The position numbers and the translations under genes were made by a program. Positions 53,483-60,724 of a stretch of DNA of 64,000 nucleotides are shown piece after piece; within the stretch, counting starts at the first letter, position 1; the number at the start of each line of letters is the position of its first letter. The stretch is from Streptococcus sp. bf_0095 (GTDB lineage Bacteria; Bacillota; Bacilli; Lactobacillales; Streptococcaceae): NCBI RefSeq assembly GCF_004166885.1, contig NZ_RCYU01000001.1, forward strand, positions 682,001 to 746,000, read 5' to 3'. The notes beneath the pieces are model-generated. The model saw only the letters and a program-made list of their open reading frames with translations, made no database searches and had not been told where the DNA came from.

Positions 53483-53731
53483 GAATGCAGACAAACTATT
53501 ATTTTTTTATAAAACAGCTGGATGATTTTCAAAAAATGACTTTCATTTTTTAGTCATTTAAGAAGATGAAAAACTTTCCGCCGTGAGAAAAGTGCCTGAA
53601 ACAACTGTGTTTCAGGCACTCGGGAGTTTTGAGACCTTAGGCTCAAAACTAAGTCATGGAACTTCGTAGAAGTTCGCTGACGTCCGTACTCACCTAAGGA
53701 AAGTTTCTAAAATTACTTTATCTTCAATCTG
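53483..53731 (-). ncRNA. Structured RNA element, copy 1
   Basis: A closed multi-branch fold: P1 AAACTTTCC/GGAAAGTTT (53571-53579 with 53698-53706), P2 GTGAG/CTCAC (53583-53587 with 53689-53693), P3 of 13 bp (53591-53603 with 53608-53620), P4 AGTTTTGAG/CTCAAAACT (53625-53633 with 53642-53650), P5 GAACTTC/GAAGTTC (53659-53665 with 53669-53675), and a 13-nt joining segment GCTGACGTCCGTA at 53676-53688. No coding frame fits. The strand is inferred from the T-run of the left terminator; the RNA would be the 3' UTR of the lipoprotein transcript. I do not recognise it as a named Rfam family. Confidence 0.78.
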
Positions 53732-53752
53732 AAAGGAGCCAAGCTCCTTGTT
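53732..53752. repeat. Right hairpin of structured element copy 1 (direct repeat of the left one)
   Basis: Identical over 21 bases to 53462-53482, 270 bp apart. Here it has no proper T-run on either strand. 53753-53825 holds nothing further that I can name. Confidence 0.9.
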
Positions 53753-53825
53753 TAGATATAATCGTTCTTACATGCAAAGCGACTGCTCATCCATCCTAGA
53801 CGAGACGTTTAAAAACATCCCTCGC

Positions 53826-54380
53826 TTATTGATCTGGCTCACTCAAATTCTCGTCTGATGCCGGATTTGGAGTTTCCGATGATGGAGCGGTCCCATTTTC
53901 AGATGCTTCAGCTTGTTTTCGAGCCGTTTCGAATTTTTCAACAATGGTTGCACGTGTAGCTTCCGGAACTTCGGTATCTTCGGACCCTATCGTATCCATG
54001 GATTCATTAAAGCGGGCCTTGCTCGTTTCCATTTTCTCTTTCAAATCTTTCAGATAGGTCTCATAGGTCTCTTTAGCTGAGCCCGTCAGTGATGCTCCTG
54101 CTTCCTCTGAATGAGCAACGGTTCGGTCCATCATCAAAGCATAGAGCGCTTTAAAGTCTCCAACAGTTCTAGCATTTTCAAGTTCCTCATCTGTATACAA
54201 GACAAAAGGAGACTCTGAGGATCCTTTTAAGCTAGTCACTTTCTTGCCCTGAGAAGTGGTTGTAGACTTGCTTGTCCCCTGAACTGACTTGTCACTGGAC
54301 GAGGTCCCTTCTTGATTCGAGCAGGCTACTAGCCCAATCACTCCCAGTAAAGCAACTATCGATAACAATATTTTTTTCAT
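53826..54380 (-). CDS. Small lipoprotein, paralogue A
   Basis: 184 aa with signal peptide and lipobox LVAC (GVIGLVACSNQEG), a Ser/Thr/Lys-rich linker, then a helical domain with LYTDEELENARTVGDFKALYA and KETYETYLKDLKEKMETSKARFNES, ending in an acidic tail. No enzyme motif is seen. It is clearly related to the next lipoprotein (DEELE..KTVGDFK, SAKETF). Expected to be anchored on the outer face of the membrane. Confidence 0.85.
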   Translation of the reverse strand: MKKILLSIVALLGVIGLVACSNQEGTSSSDKSVQGTSKSTTTSQGKKVTSLKGSSESPFVLYTDEELENARTVGDFKALYALMMDRTVAHSEEAGASLTGSAKETYETYLKDLKEKMETSKARFNESMDTIGSEDTEVPEATRATIVEKFETARKQAEASENGTAPSSETPNPASDENLSEPDQ

Positions 54381-54410
54381 TCAATCTCTCCTTTTTTACC
54401 TTCCACTACC

Positions 54411-54439
54411 ATTTTAGCATCAAGCTAGGTTGCCGTCAA
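54411..54439 (-). promoter_or_regulatory. Promoter of lipoprotein A
   Basis: TTGACG (54434-54439), 17-bp spacer, TAAAAT (54411-54416) on the minus strand. Confidence 0.75.
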
Positions 54440-54470
54440 TTCATGTATTTTCCCTGAGACTTTCTAAAAA

Positions 54471-54497
54471 AGACCAGAGATCAGTTGATCTCCGGTC
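54471..54497 (-). terminator. Terminator of lipoprotein B transcript
   Basis: AGACC.GAGATCA pairs with TGATCTC.GGTCT, followed by TTTTTTAG on the minus strand. The 54498-54742 stretch between it and the lipoprotein B stop has no gene I can support. Confidence 0.8.
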
Positions 54498-54742
54498 TAT
54501 CGATTTATTTGGATGAGGCTCACCTCTCCCTTATCTCCAGATACTTAAAGGTTGATTCACTGTTGGAATCCTAGAAAATATCGGCATCATGTGGACAAGT
54601 TCTCCTGTCTCTACAACTTCTCCAACATGAGGTATAAGAGAGGATACCCTAAGGGAAGAGGGAGATTCTTGCAAGTAGAAAATCCCTCCACTCGTCTCCT
54701 CCTTTTGGCTTTTAACCAAAAAGTCCAATGCTAGCCATCTAT

Positions 54743-55294
54743 TTATTCATCTGAATCGCTGTCTTCATCGTCTGAATCATGGTCCACTGGTGACTCTGAT
54801 GAATCTTTGGCAGAGTCGCGAGCATCCTTCAACTGTTCAATAAAGGTTTCACGAAACTCTTTTGGAACTTCCGCATTATCATCTCCATATTGCTCAACCG
54901 CTTTGTTAAATGCTTCCTTAGATTTTGCAAGAGTCTCCTTAAGAGAATCTGCCGTTTGAGCAAATGTCTCTTTGGCACTTTCAGGAAGAGATTCCATTGA
55001 TTCAGTCATCAGGCGATTGGATTCATCCAAGATTTTTGCGAAACACTTTTTAAAATCACCAACTGTTTTTAACTTCTCAAGCTCTTCATCTGATGGGAAT
55101 ATATCACTAGTTGTTTGAGAGCTAGTATTAGAAGAAGTCTTTTCTGCCTTAGATGAGCTAGAAGACTTGCTTGTTACCTTTTCTGTCTTCTCAGTAGATG
55201 AAGAAGCTTCGGTTTTTACTTCTTGCTTACCTGAACAAGCTGCAAGCGAAGCAGCTGCCAACAAGGCTGTAGTAGATAAAATCAATTTTTTCAT
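54743..55294 (-). CDS. Small lipoprotein, paralogue B
   Basis: 183 aa with lipobox LAAC (AAASLAACSGKQE), a serine-rich linker, the shared DEELEKLKTVGDFKKCFAKI and a helical region SAKETFAQTADSLKETLAKS, then a very acidic Asp/Ser tail. Same build and length as paralogue A, so the two arose by duplication. No function recognised. Confidence 0.85.
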   Translation of the reverse strand: MKKLILSTTALLAAASLAACSGKQEVKTEASSSTEKTEKVTSKSSSSSKAEKTSSNTSSQTTSDIFPSDEELEKLKTVGDFKKCFAKILDESNRLMTESMESLPESAKETFAQTADSLKETLAKSKEAFNKAVEQYGDDNAEVPKEFRETFIEQLKDARDSAKDSSESPVDHDSDDEDSDSDE

Positions 55295-55325
55295 TCGATT
55301 ACTCCTTTAATATTGATTCGAGACC

Positions 55326-55354
55326 ATTGTATCATCAAATAATTTGACAGTCAA
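55326..55354 (-). promoter_or_regulatory. Promoter of lipoprotein B
   Basis: TTGACT (55349-55354), 17-bp spacer, TACAAT (55326-55331) on the minus strand. The -35 is part of a TTTGACTGTCAAA dyad. Confidence 0.75.
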
Positions 55355-55472
55355 ATCAATCACTAACTGATGATAGATTGTGAAATCAAATCCGAAAATG
55401 TAGGAGAACAACTGCTCTAGCACTGCTTCTCTCCTCCCAAGAAGCAGCGGTTCCTTTTGTTCACTACAAAAA

Positions 55473-55496
55473 AAGATTTCCGTATTTGGAAATCTT
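55473..55496 (-). terminator. Left terminator hairpin of structured element copy 2
   Basis: Nine-bp stem AAGATTTCC/GGAAATCTT followed by TTTTTTT on the minus strand. It is the effective terminator for transcripts coming from the carboxypeptidase gene. Confidence 0.82.
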
Positions 55497-55743
55497 CGAA
55501 TGTAGAGAAACTATTTTTTACTTAAGATAGTCGGATGATTATCAAAGAATGACTTATATTTTTTAGGCATTTAAGAAGGACAAAAACTTTCCGCTGTGAG
55601 AAAAGTGCTAGAAACACTCTTGTTTCTAGCACTCGGGAGTTTTGGAGCCTTAGATCCAAAACTAAGTCATGGAACTTCTTCGAAGTTCGCTGACGTCCGT
55701 ACTCACCTAAGGAAAGTTTCTAGGAATACTATTTCTTTAATTT
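55497..55743 (-). ncRNA. Structured RNA element, copy 2
   Basis: Same fold as copy 1: P1 (55584-55592 with 55711-55719), P2 (55596-55600 with 55702-55706), P3 (55604-55616 with 55621-55633), P4 AGTTTTGG/CCAAAACT (55638-55645 with 55656-55663), P5 (55672-55678 with 55682-55688) and the identical joining segment GCTGACGTCCGTA (55689-55701). Against copy 1, P3 differs at two pairs and P4 at one pair, each kept paired. It would be the 3' UTR of the downstream-lying carboxypeptidase gene on the minus strand. Confidence 0.78.
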
Positions 55744-55767
55744 AAGATTTCCAAATCTGGAAATCTT
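55744..55767. repeat. Right hairpin of structured element copy 2 (direct repeat of the left one)
   Basis: Same nine-bp stem as 55473-55496, 271 bp apart, with a different six-base loop (AAATCT instead of GTATTT). It has a T-run only on the plus strand. Confidence 0.85.
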
Positions 55768-55768
55768 T

Positions 55769-57058
55769 TTATTTTCTCTTATATCTGATGTTAAAGAAAA
55801 CTCTTAAGAAAATAAAGGGAAGGAAGCAACAGAGCCACATTGGATCCCAGCCTTTTTGACGACTACTCGTGGTCTTCTGGTGAGGCGCTTCTACTGCGCT
55901 TACAGCCTGCGTTTGCTGAATGGACGGAGAAACAGTTTGCAAGCCATTGGCAATTTGTAGCTGGCCATTTTGAACACTAATCTCTGGATTGGTCCCTCTT
56001 TTCACTGTAGCATAGAAGGGTTTGTCTAAGTGATAGGTTTGCCCCTGAATCGTGTGATCCCCTGCAGGCAGCACCTCTTTGTACTCATAATCCTGATAGA
56101 GTCTTTCAATCAGGGCATTTCCAATGACGTGGCGCAGGCTCTCTGCAATTTCCACATCGTAATGCCCAACTCCCATAATGACTTGAACAAATCGCTGATT
56201 TCCGCGATTAACCGTCAAGGTGTAATTATAATCTGCTGTCGGACTAGAGCCGGTTTTTAGGCCATCCGCTCCCTTTAGAGAATACCTTCCACCTTCCAAG
56301 GAATAATTGTAATTTTCATGGGTTTCTTCATAATCTGTCCCTTGGAAGAGTGTTATCTTGGCATTTTTAGTATAGTTGAGAATTTCAGGGAACTCATTAA
56401 CTATGTGATAGGCCAAAATAGACATATCTCTTGCTGTTGTTTGGTTAATGGCATGTTGATCATAGCGGGTCGTATTATAGTAGCCATCTAAGACTGCAGT
56501 TGGGGCACCATTAGGATTGTTCCACTTGGTATTGGTCATTCCAATTTCCTGGGCCCGCTGGTTCATCAAATCCAAGAATTTATCTGGATCTCCTCCAGAC
56601 ACCTTATTGGCAATCATGATGGTAGCAGCACTGGATGAAGGAACAAAAATCATATTTAGGAGGGTAGATACCTTGTATTGAGCACCCGCCACAATGGGAC
56701 TATTGCTCAACTTCTGATTTTGAGAAATGATCACATCCGTATCCGTCGCTGTAATCAGGGTATCATAATCCAGCTGCCCTTCTTTAATAGCTCTCAGAAG
56801 CACGTAGACGGACATCAATTTAGCCATACTACCGGAGTCACGAGGAGCATCAATATTATCTCCGTAAAGAATAGCTCCTGTATGAGCATCAACGACAATA
56901 TCAGCCTTGGGACGGAAAAATTCATCCACCGAAGTCCCTGATTTTTCTGTGATCGACATGATATCTTCTTGTTGATAAAGATCATCCGCCTTTGCTAGCA
57001 TTGGGAAAGACAGGCAAGCAAGGGAAAGTGTCGCAAATAAGGCACGTTTAAACTTCAT
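55769..57058 (-). CDS. D-alanyl-D-alanine carboxypeptidase (PBP, DacA-like), paralogue 1 with altered SxN motif
   Basis: 429 aa: signal peptide, penicillin-binding domain with SMAK (S77-K80, acylated serine S77) and KTG (268-270), a C-terminal beta domain (PFYATVKRG...) and a C-terminal membrane anchor. The second catalytic motif, normally SxN, reads SSS (141-143; PSSSAATIM), whereas paralogue 2 has SSN at the matching site. It removes the terminal D-Ala of stem peptides if active. Confidence 0.92.
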   Translation of the reverse strand: MKFKRALFATLSLACLSFPMLAKADDLYQQEDIMSITEKSGTSVDEFFRPKADIVVDAHTGAILYGDNIDAPRDSGSMAKLMSVYVLLRAIKEGQLDYDTLITATDTDVIISQNQKLSNSPIVAGAQYKVSTLLNMIFVPSSSAATIMIANKVSGGDPDKFLDLMNQRAQEIGMTNTKWNNPNGAPTAVLDGYYNTTRYDQHAINQTTARDMSILAYHIVNEFPEILNYTKNAKITLFQGTDYEETHENYNYSLEGGRYSLKGADGLKTGSSPTADYNYTLTVNRGNQRFVQVIMGVGHYDVEIAESLRHVIGNALIERLYQDYEYKEVLPAGDHTIQGQTYHLDKPFYATVKRGTNPEISVQNGQLQIANGLQTVSPSIQQTQAVSAVEAPHQKTTSSRQKGWDPMWLCCFLPFIFLRVFFNIRYKRK

Positions 57059-57141
57059 TCTCTCTCATTTCTTTCATAAACATCATCGTTCTCCATTATA
57101 GCATAAGTCCTTCTATTCACAAACTCTATTTCCTAAACTTT

Positions 57142-58305
57142 TTACTCCTTCGTGTTCCCAAAGAGACCTGGAGATTTTCCTTTTGGCATCTTTAAAAAGA
57201 GACTTAGTAGAAGGACGAGGACCAGGACAGCCACCAAGAAGTAACTCATCATTGAAAATCCTCCGTGATCCACAAAGAAAGCTGCTAGCGGTTGCAATAA
57301 AATGGTACCAAGGTAGCGAACTCCCTGCATGAGAGCCATGGCTAAGACTAGATCTTTCTTATCCACCTGTTGAGAGATAAAACGTAAAGAGACCATGATC
57401 AACACCATCCCCGTCGTATGCTTGGCCAAAAGAGTGACCAGCACTTTTAAGAAGACAGGACTCGGAAGAGCATAGATGAAATACTGGAGCAGGAGAATCC
57501 CCACAGGAAGCAAAACCAGCAGACGCAAGGGCCAATGGTCCATAAAACGGTCCGAGAAAAAGATAAGAGGCGCTTCAACAACGACAGATATCGCCACAAC
57601 CGTAGATGCGATTTGGACAGGGAGCCCACTATCCATCAAGAGAGCTGGAATATAGGTATGGCCAATATTGCCCACGCCCGACACAAGCCCCATCAAAAGT
57701 AAGAAAAAGAGATAGGGACCATTGTGGAGCAAAGGACGGATCGATACAGCTTCTTTCTGTACCCGACTGGTCTTGTCGATACGAATAGCTCCTAAAGTGA
57801 GGAAACTAAGAAGGATAGTTACCAAAACACAATAGTATACAGACTGGGGGCTAAGATGAGCATAGAGCCAACCAGCTAGTTGCGCTCCAGCCGCATACCC
57901 TAGTGTCCCCCAAACGCGGATTTTTCCAAAAGCATAGGAACTCTGGGTAGCGAAAACCTCCATCATGGGAGCCGTCCCATTTAGACACAGCAAAACCAAG
58001 CCATAAAAAATCGTCAACCAAAAGTAGTTAGGGGCCCAGATGAAGCCAGCCACTCCTGCCATGAGGACTCCCAAGCTCAAAGTGGTGATTTTAACAATGC
58101 CAAATCGTTCATTGATATAACCAAATAAGGGCTGGGTAAGCATGGATAGGAAAAAGGCCATTGATACCAAATGAGAGACTTGACTGGCTGAATACTGCTG
58201 GCCGATAAGATAGACAGAGATTAGAGTCGTAAAGAGAGCAGTCGACATGAAGTAAAAACTATATAAAAATAAATAAGCAGGATAGGAATTTCGAAATGCT
58301 TTCAT
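57142..58305 (-). CDS. MFS permease, sugar-type (MFS_1-like)
   Basis: 387 aa from ATG 58303-58305, which has AAGGAAA upstream; the longer frame to 58344 lacks a ribosome site. About twelve membrane helices, with the loop FGYINERFGIVKITT where MFS motif A is expected. The general build resembles LacY/NupG-type proton symporters. Substrate unknown. It lies between the two carboxypeptidase paralogues. Confidence 0.82.
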   Translation of the reverse strand: MKAFRNSYPAYLFLYSFYFMSTALFTTLISVYLIGQQYSASQVSHLVSMAFFLSMLTQPLFGYINERFGIVKITTLSLGVLMAGVAGFIWAPNYFWLTIFYGLVLLCLNGTAPMMEVFATQSSYAFGKIRVWGTLGYAAGAQLAGWLYAHLSPQSVYYCVLVTILLSFLTLGAIRIDKTSRVQKEAVSIRPLLHNGPYLFFLLLMGLVSGVGNIGHTYIPALLMDSGLPVQIASTVVAISVVVEAPLIFFSDRFMDHWPLRLLVLLPVGILLLQYFIYALPSPVFLKVLVTLLAKHTTGMVLIMVSLRFISQQVDKKDLVLAMALMQGVRYLGTILLQPLAAFFVDHGGFSMMSYFLVAVLVLVLLLSLFLKMPKGKSPGLFGNTKE

Positions 58306-58342
58306 TAGTTTCCTTTCAAATTTAAATATAAGAGGCAATGAC

Positions 58343-58371
58343 AAAACCCAACTGGATTTCAGTTGAGTTTT
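58343..58371 (-). terminator. Terminator of carboxypeptidase paralogue 2
   Basis: AAAAC.CAACTG pairs with CAGTTG.GTTTT around a five-base loop, ending GGGTTTTG on the minus strand. Confidence 0.75.
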
Positions 58372-58377
58372 GATTAT

Positions 58378-59712
58378 TTATTTTTTGTATCGATCCTGAG
58401 CCTTGAGCGCACGTTCTTTACGATGGGCTCTTTCTAAATACAGAATCATAGCGAGAATGAAAATTGGAATCAGAATGACCAGGCTTTCAAGAGGAAAATG
58501 GAAGGATTTCCCTGTAGTTGAAGCCGTAGTACTTTGAGTATCCGATTGATTCACGGCTCCTTCTTTGACTGGAAGTCCATCAGAAATCTTTTCTGATAGG
58601 GTCATCAAGCCTGAATCCGCCTCTACTTGTCCATCTTTAACAACTAGCTTTGGATCCTCTTCGCCTTTTTTGACCGTGGCATAGAAAGGTTGATCTAGGG
58701 TGTAGGTCTTTCCATCAATCGTCTGAACACCCTTGTCCAATAATTTCTTATAACGATAATCTGCAAAAGCTTTTTCGATCAAGGCATTGCCAAATGGATG
58801 TCGATAGTATTCGCCATCCTGGTCAGACCAATCACCAACTCCCATGACTACGGAGATAATTCGTTGTTCTCCTCGTTTAGCAGTTGCGATATAGTTGAAG
58901 GCACCGCGAGGACTCGAGCCTGTCTTCAGACCATCTACTCCTTCAAGAGCATATCTAGCTCCTGGCAAGGAATAGTTATAGGTATCAAAGGTCTCCTCAT
59001 AAGGAGTTCCTTGTTTGACGGTCACCTTAGCCTGATTGGTATAGCTAAGGATATCAGGATATTCTTTCACGAAATGATAGACGAGAATCGCCAAGTCTCT
59101 TGCAGTCGTCTGGTTAGCAACATCATTTGGATAGTTATAACTGGTATATAAACCTCGGAAGGTTGAAATGGCCGCACCACTAGGATTGTTCCAAATGGTA
59201 TTGGTCATCCCCAACTCCTTGGACTTTTCATTCATCCGCTGAATAAAGGCATCCGCATCGTGGTTAGAAAGGAGATTGGCCAACATAATCGTGGCCACAT
59301 TGGAGGATGGAACCGCGGTCATGGTAATCAATTCAGAGACCGTATAGTCTACGCCTGCAACGATGTTATTGTTGGAAATCTCATAGATTTTTGACATGGA
59401 TTGATCCGCAGCTGTTGCAGTGACAACCGTATCTTTGGTAATCTTCCCCTCTTTCATGGATTCGAAAAGCAGATACAACGTCATGAGCTTACTCATACTT
59501 GCAGGATCCCGCACTTCATCAATATTGTCTTTCCATAAAACATCCCCGGTATTCGCGTCGATAACGAGGGAAGACCTTGGTCGGTTATAGGCCTGCACAT
59601 GATCATTGGGATACATTTTTTGCGCCATATCCACTAACTCATCAGCCACGATCGACAAAGGTCGGAACAGAGATAAGACGATGATTCCTAAAACGAGCAA
59701 CTTCTTTTTCAA
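58378..59712 (-). CDS. dacA: D-alanyl-D-alanine carboxypeptidase (PBP3/DacA), paralogue 2
   Basis: 444 aa with signal peptide, SMSK (S72-K75), SSN (136-138) and KTG (263-265), all three motifs intact, then the PBP5-type C-terminal domain and membrane anchor. In pneumococcus this enzyme limits pentapeptide donors and controls where the wall is cross-linked. Upstream AGGAAAATAT precedes the ATG. Confidence 0.95.
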   Translation of the reverse strand: MKKKLLVLGIIVLSLFRPLSIVADELVDMAQKMYPNDHVQAYNRPRSSLVIDANTGDVLWKDNIDEVRDPASMSKLMTLYLLFESMKEGKITKDTVVTATAADQSMSKIYEISNNNIVAGVDYTVSELITMTAVPSSNVATIMLANLLSNHDADAFIQRMNEKSKELGMTNTIWNNPSGAAISTFRGLYTSYNYPNDVANQTTARDLAILVYHFVKEYPDILSYTNQAKVTVKQGTPYEETFDTYNYSLPGARYALEGVDGLKTGSSPRGAFNYIATAKRGEQRIISVVMGVGDWSDQDGEYYRHPFGNALIEKAFADYRYKKLLDKGVQTIDGKTYTLDQPFYATVKKGEEDPKLVVKDGQVEADSGLMTLSEKISDGLPVKEGAVNQSDTQSTTASTTGKSFHFPLESLVILIPIFILAMILYLERAHRKERALKAQDRYKK

Positions 59713-59769
59713 AATATATTTTCCTCAAATATAGAATTTTATCTTATTGTACCATACTTCAATCTATAA

Positions 59770-59802
59770 AAAAACCTATCTTTCAGGATATTTTAGATAG
59801 GT
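59770..59802 (-). terminator. Terminator of nagB
   Basis: ACCTATCT/AGATAGGT stem followed by TTTTTTTA on the minus strand. Confidence 0.85.
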
Positions 59803-59819
59803 CTCTCTGTTTCAACTGG

Positions 59820-60521
59820 TTACAGTAGGCTCAAGGCTGCTTGGTCTGCAATAATCACGACATCTGGATGACCTTGAAGGGCACTCGCAGGTAAACTCTC
59901 TGTTTTTGGACCATTGACCATTCCAGCAATCGCTTCTGCTTTCGATTCACCATATGCAAAGAGAATGATGGACTTGGCAGCGAGAATATTTGCAATTCCC
60001 ATTGAAATGGCTTGAGTTGGCACATCTTCAATTTTTTCAAAGAAGCGAGAGTTGGCTTCAATCGTTGATTGATCCAAATGGACCAAATGCGTTTGGCTGT
60101 CAAACGGGGTTCCAGGTTCGTTAAATCCAATATGCCCGTTGCGACCAATCCCTAGAATTTGCAGATCTACTGGGTTTTGGGCCAAGATTTCATTGTAATG
60201 AGCTGTTTCTTCTTCTGCAGTATCTTCATTTCCTTTCGGAAGATAGCTGACTTTAAAAGGTTTCTCATTGAATAAATTTTCCTGCATAAAATAACGATAA
60301 GATTGAGGATCTTCTCCCGTCAAACCGACATACTCATCCAAGTTGACACTGACCATGTCTGAGAAATCCAAGTCACTTTCTCGAATCAATTTATAAAATT
60401 CAAGTGGACTACTTCCAGTCGCAAGCCCCAGCGTTTTCGCACCTTGTTCTAACTTTTCTTTTAACAGGTCAAAAGCAACCTGCCCTCCTTCAATTTGATT
60501 GGCTACTTCAATAACTTTCAT
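59820..60521 (-). CDS. nagB: Glucosamine-6-phosphate deaminase
   Basis: 233 aa, the short Gram-positive form. [14 protein letters not shown] binds phosphate, DEYVGL holds the catalytic aspartate region, and [15 protein letters not shown] is the family signature. It converts glucosamine-6-P to fructose-6-P and ammonia, feeding amino sugars into glycolysis and opposing GlmS/GlmM. GGAGG lies before the ATG. Confidence 0.96.
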   Translation of the reverse strand: MKVIEVANQIEGGQVAFDLLKEKLEQGAKTLGLATGSSPLEFYKLIRESDLDFSDMVSVNLDEYVGLTGEDPQSYRYFMQENLFNEKPFKVSYLPKGNEDTAEEETAHYNEILAQNPVDLQILGIGRNGHIGFNEPGTPFDSQTHLVHLDQSTIEANSRFFEKIEDVPTQAISMGIANILAAKSIILFAYGESKAEAIAGMVNGPKTESLPASALQGHPDVVIIADQAALSLL

Positions 60522-60550
60522 GATTAAACCTCCACTTATTTCTTATATTC

Positions 60551-60579
60551 ATTATATGGTATAGACCAATTTTTGTCAA
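60551..60579 (-). promoter_or_regulatory. Promoter of nagB
   Basis: Perfect TTGACA (60574-60579), 17-bp spacer and perfect TATAAT (60551-60556) on the minus strand. Confidence 0.88.
60555..60570 (-). promoter_or_regulatory. NagR-type (dre) operator in the nagB promoter
   Basis: ATTGGTCTATACCATA on the minus strand, core TGGTCTATACCA (60557-60568), fits the NagR/YvoA GntR-family operator. It fills the spacer between -10 and -35, so binding would block RNA polymerase until an amino-sugar phosphate is present. Confidence 0.78.
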
Positions 60580-60588
60580 GCGCTTTCT
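60575..60588 (-). promoter_or_regulatory. Partial cre-like sequence at the nagB -35
   Basis: GAAAGCGCTT core overlapping the -35. It keeps AANCGNTT but not the flanking TG of the consensus, so the call is weak. Confidence 0.35.
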
Positions 60589-60665
60589 TCATACGAAAGA
60601 AGGATTTTTTACCTTCATCCCTTTAAAATTCGCCTAGTGATTTCCTTTGTTTCACTCTTATTTCA

Positions 60666-60674
60666 TGATATAAT
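60666..60674 (+). promoter_or_regulatory. Promoter of queA
   Basis: TGATATAAT extended -10 (TATAAT at 60669-60674), with a poor TTGTTT -35 at 16-bp spacing. Confidence 0.6.
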
Positions 60675-60724
60675 GGGGAAGGTTAAATGTAAGAAATAGA
60701 AGAATTTAGAAACAAGGAGAGACC

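Noticed and set aside
53462..53752. Structured element considered as a group II intron or a BOX/RUP repeat
   Set aside because: No reverse transcriptase, no domain V-like hairpin, and no match to the BOX or RUP sequences I remember; size and flanking terminator duplication also differ.
54531..54728. 65-aa minus-strand frame between the lipoproteins
   Set aside because: It starts at a TTG without a ribosome site, matches nothing I know and lies upstream of a terminator; treated as non-coding.
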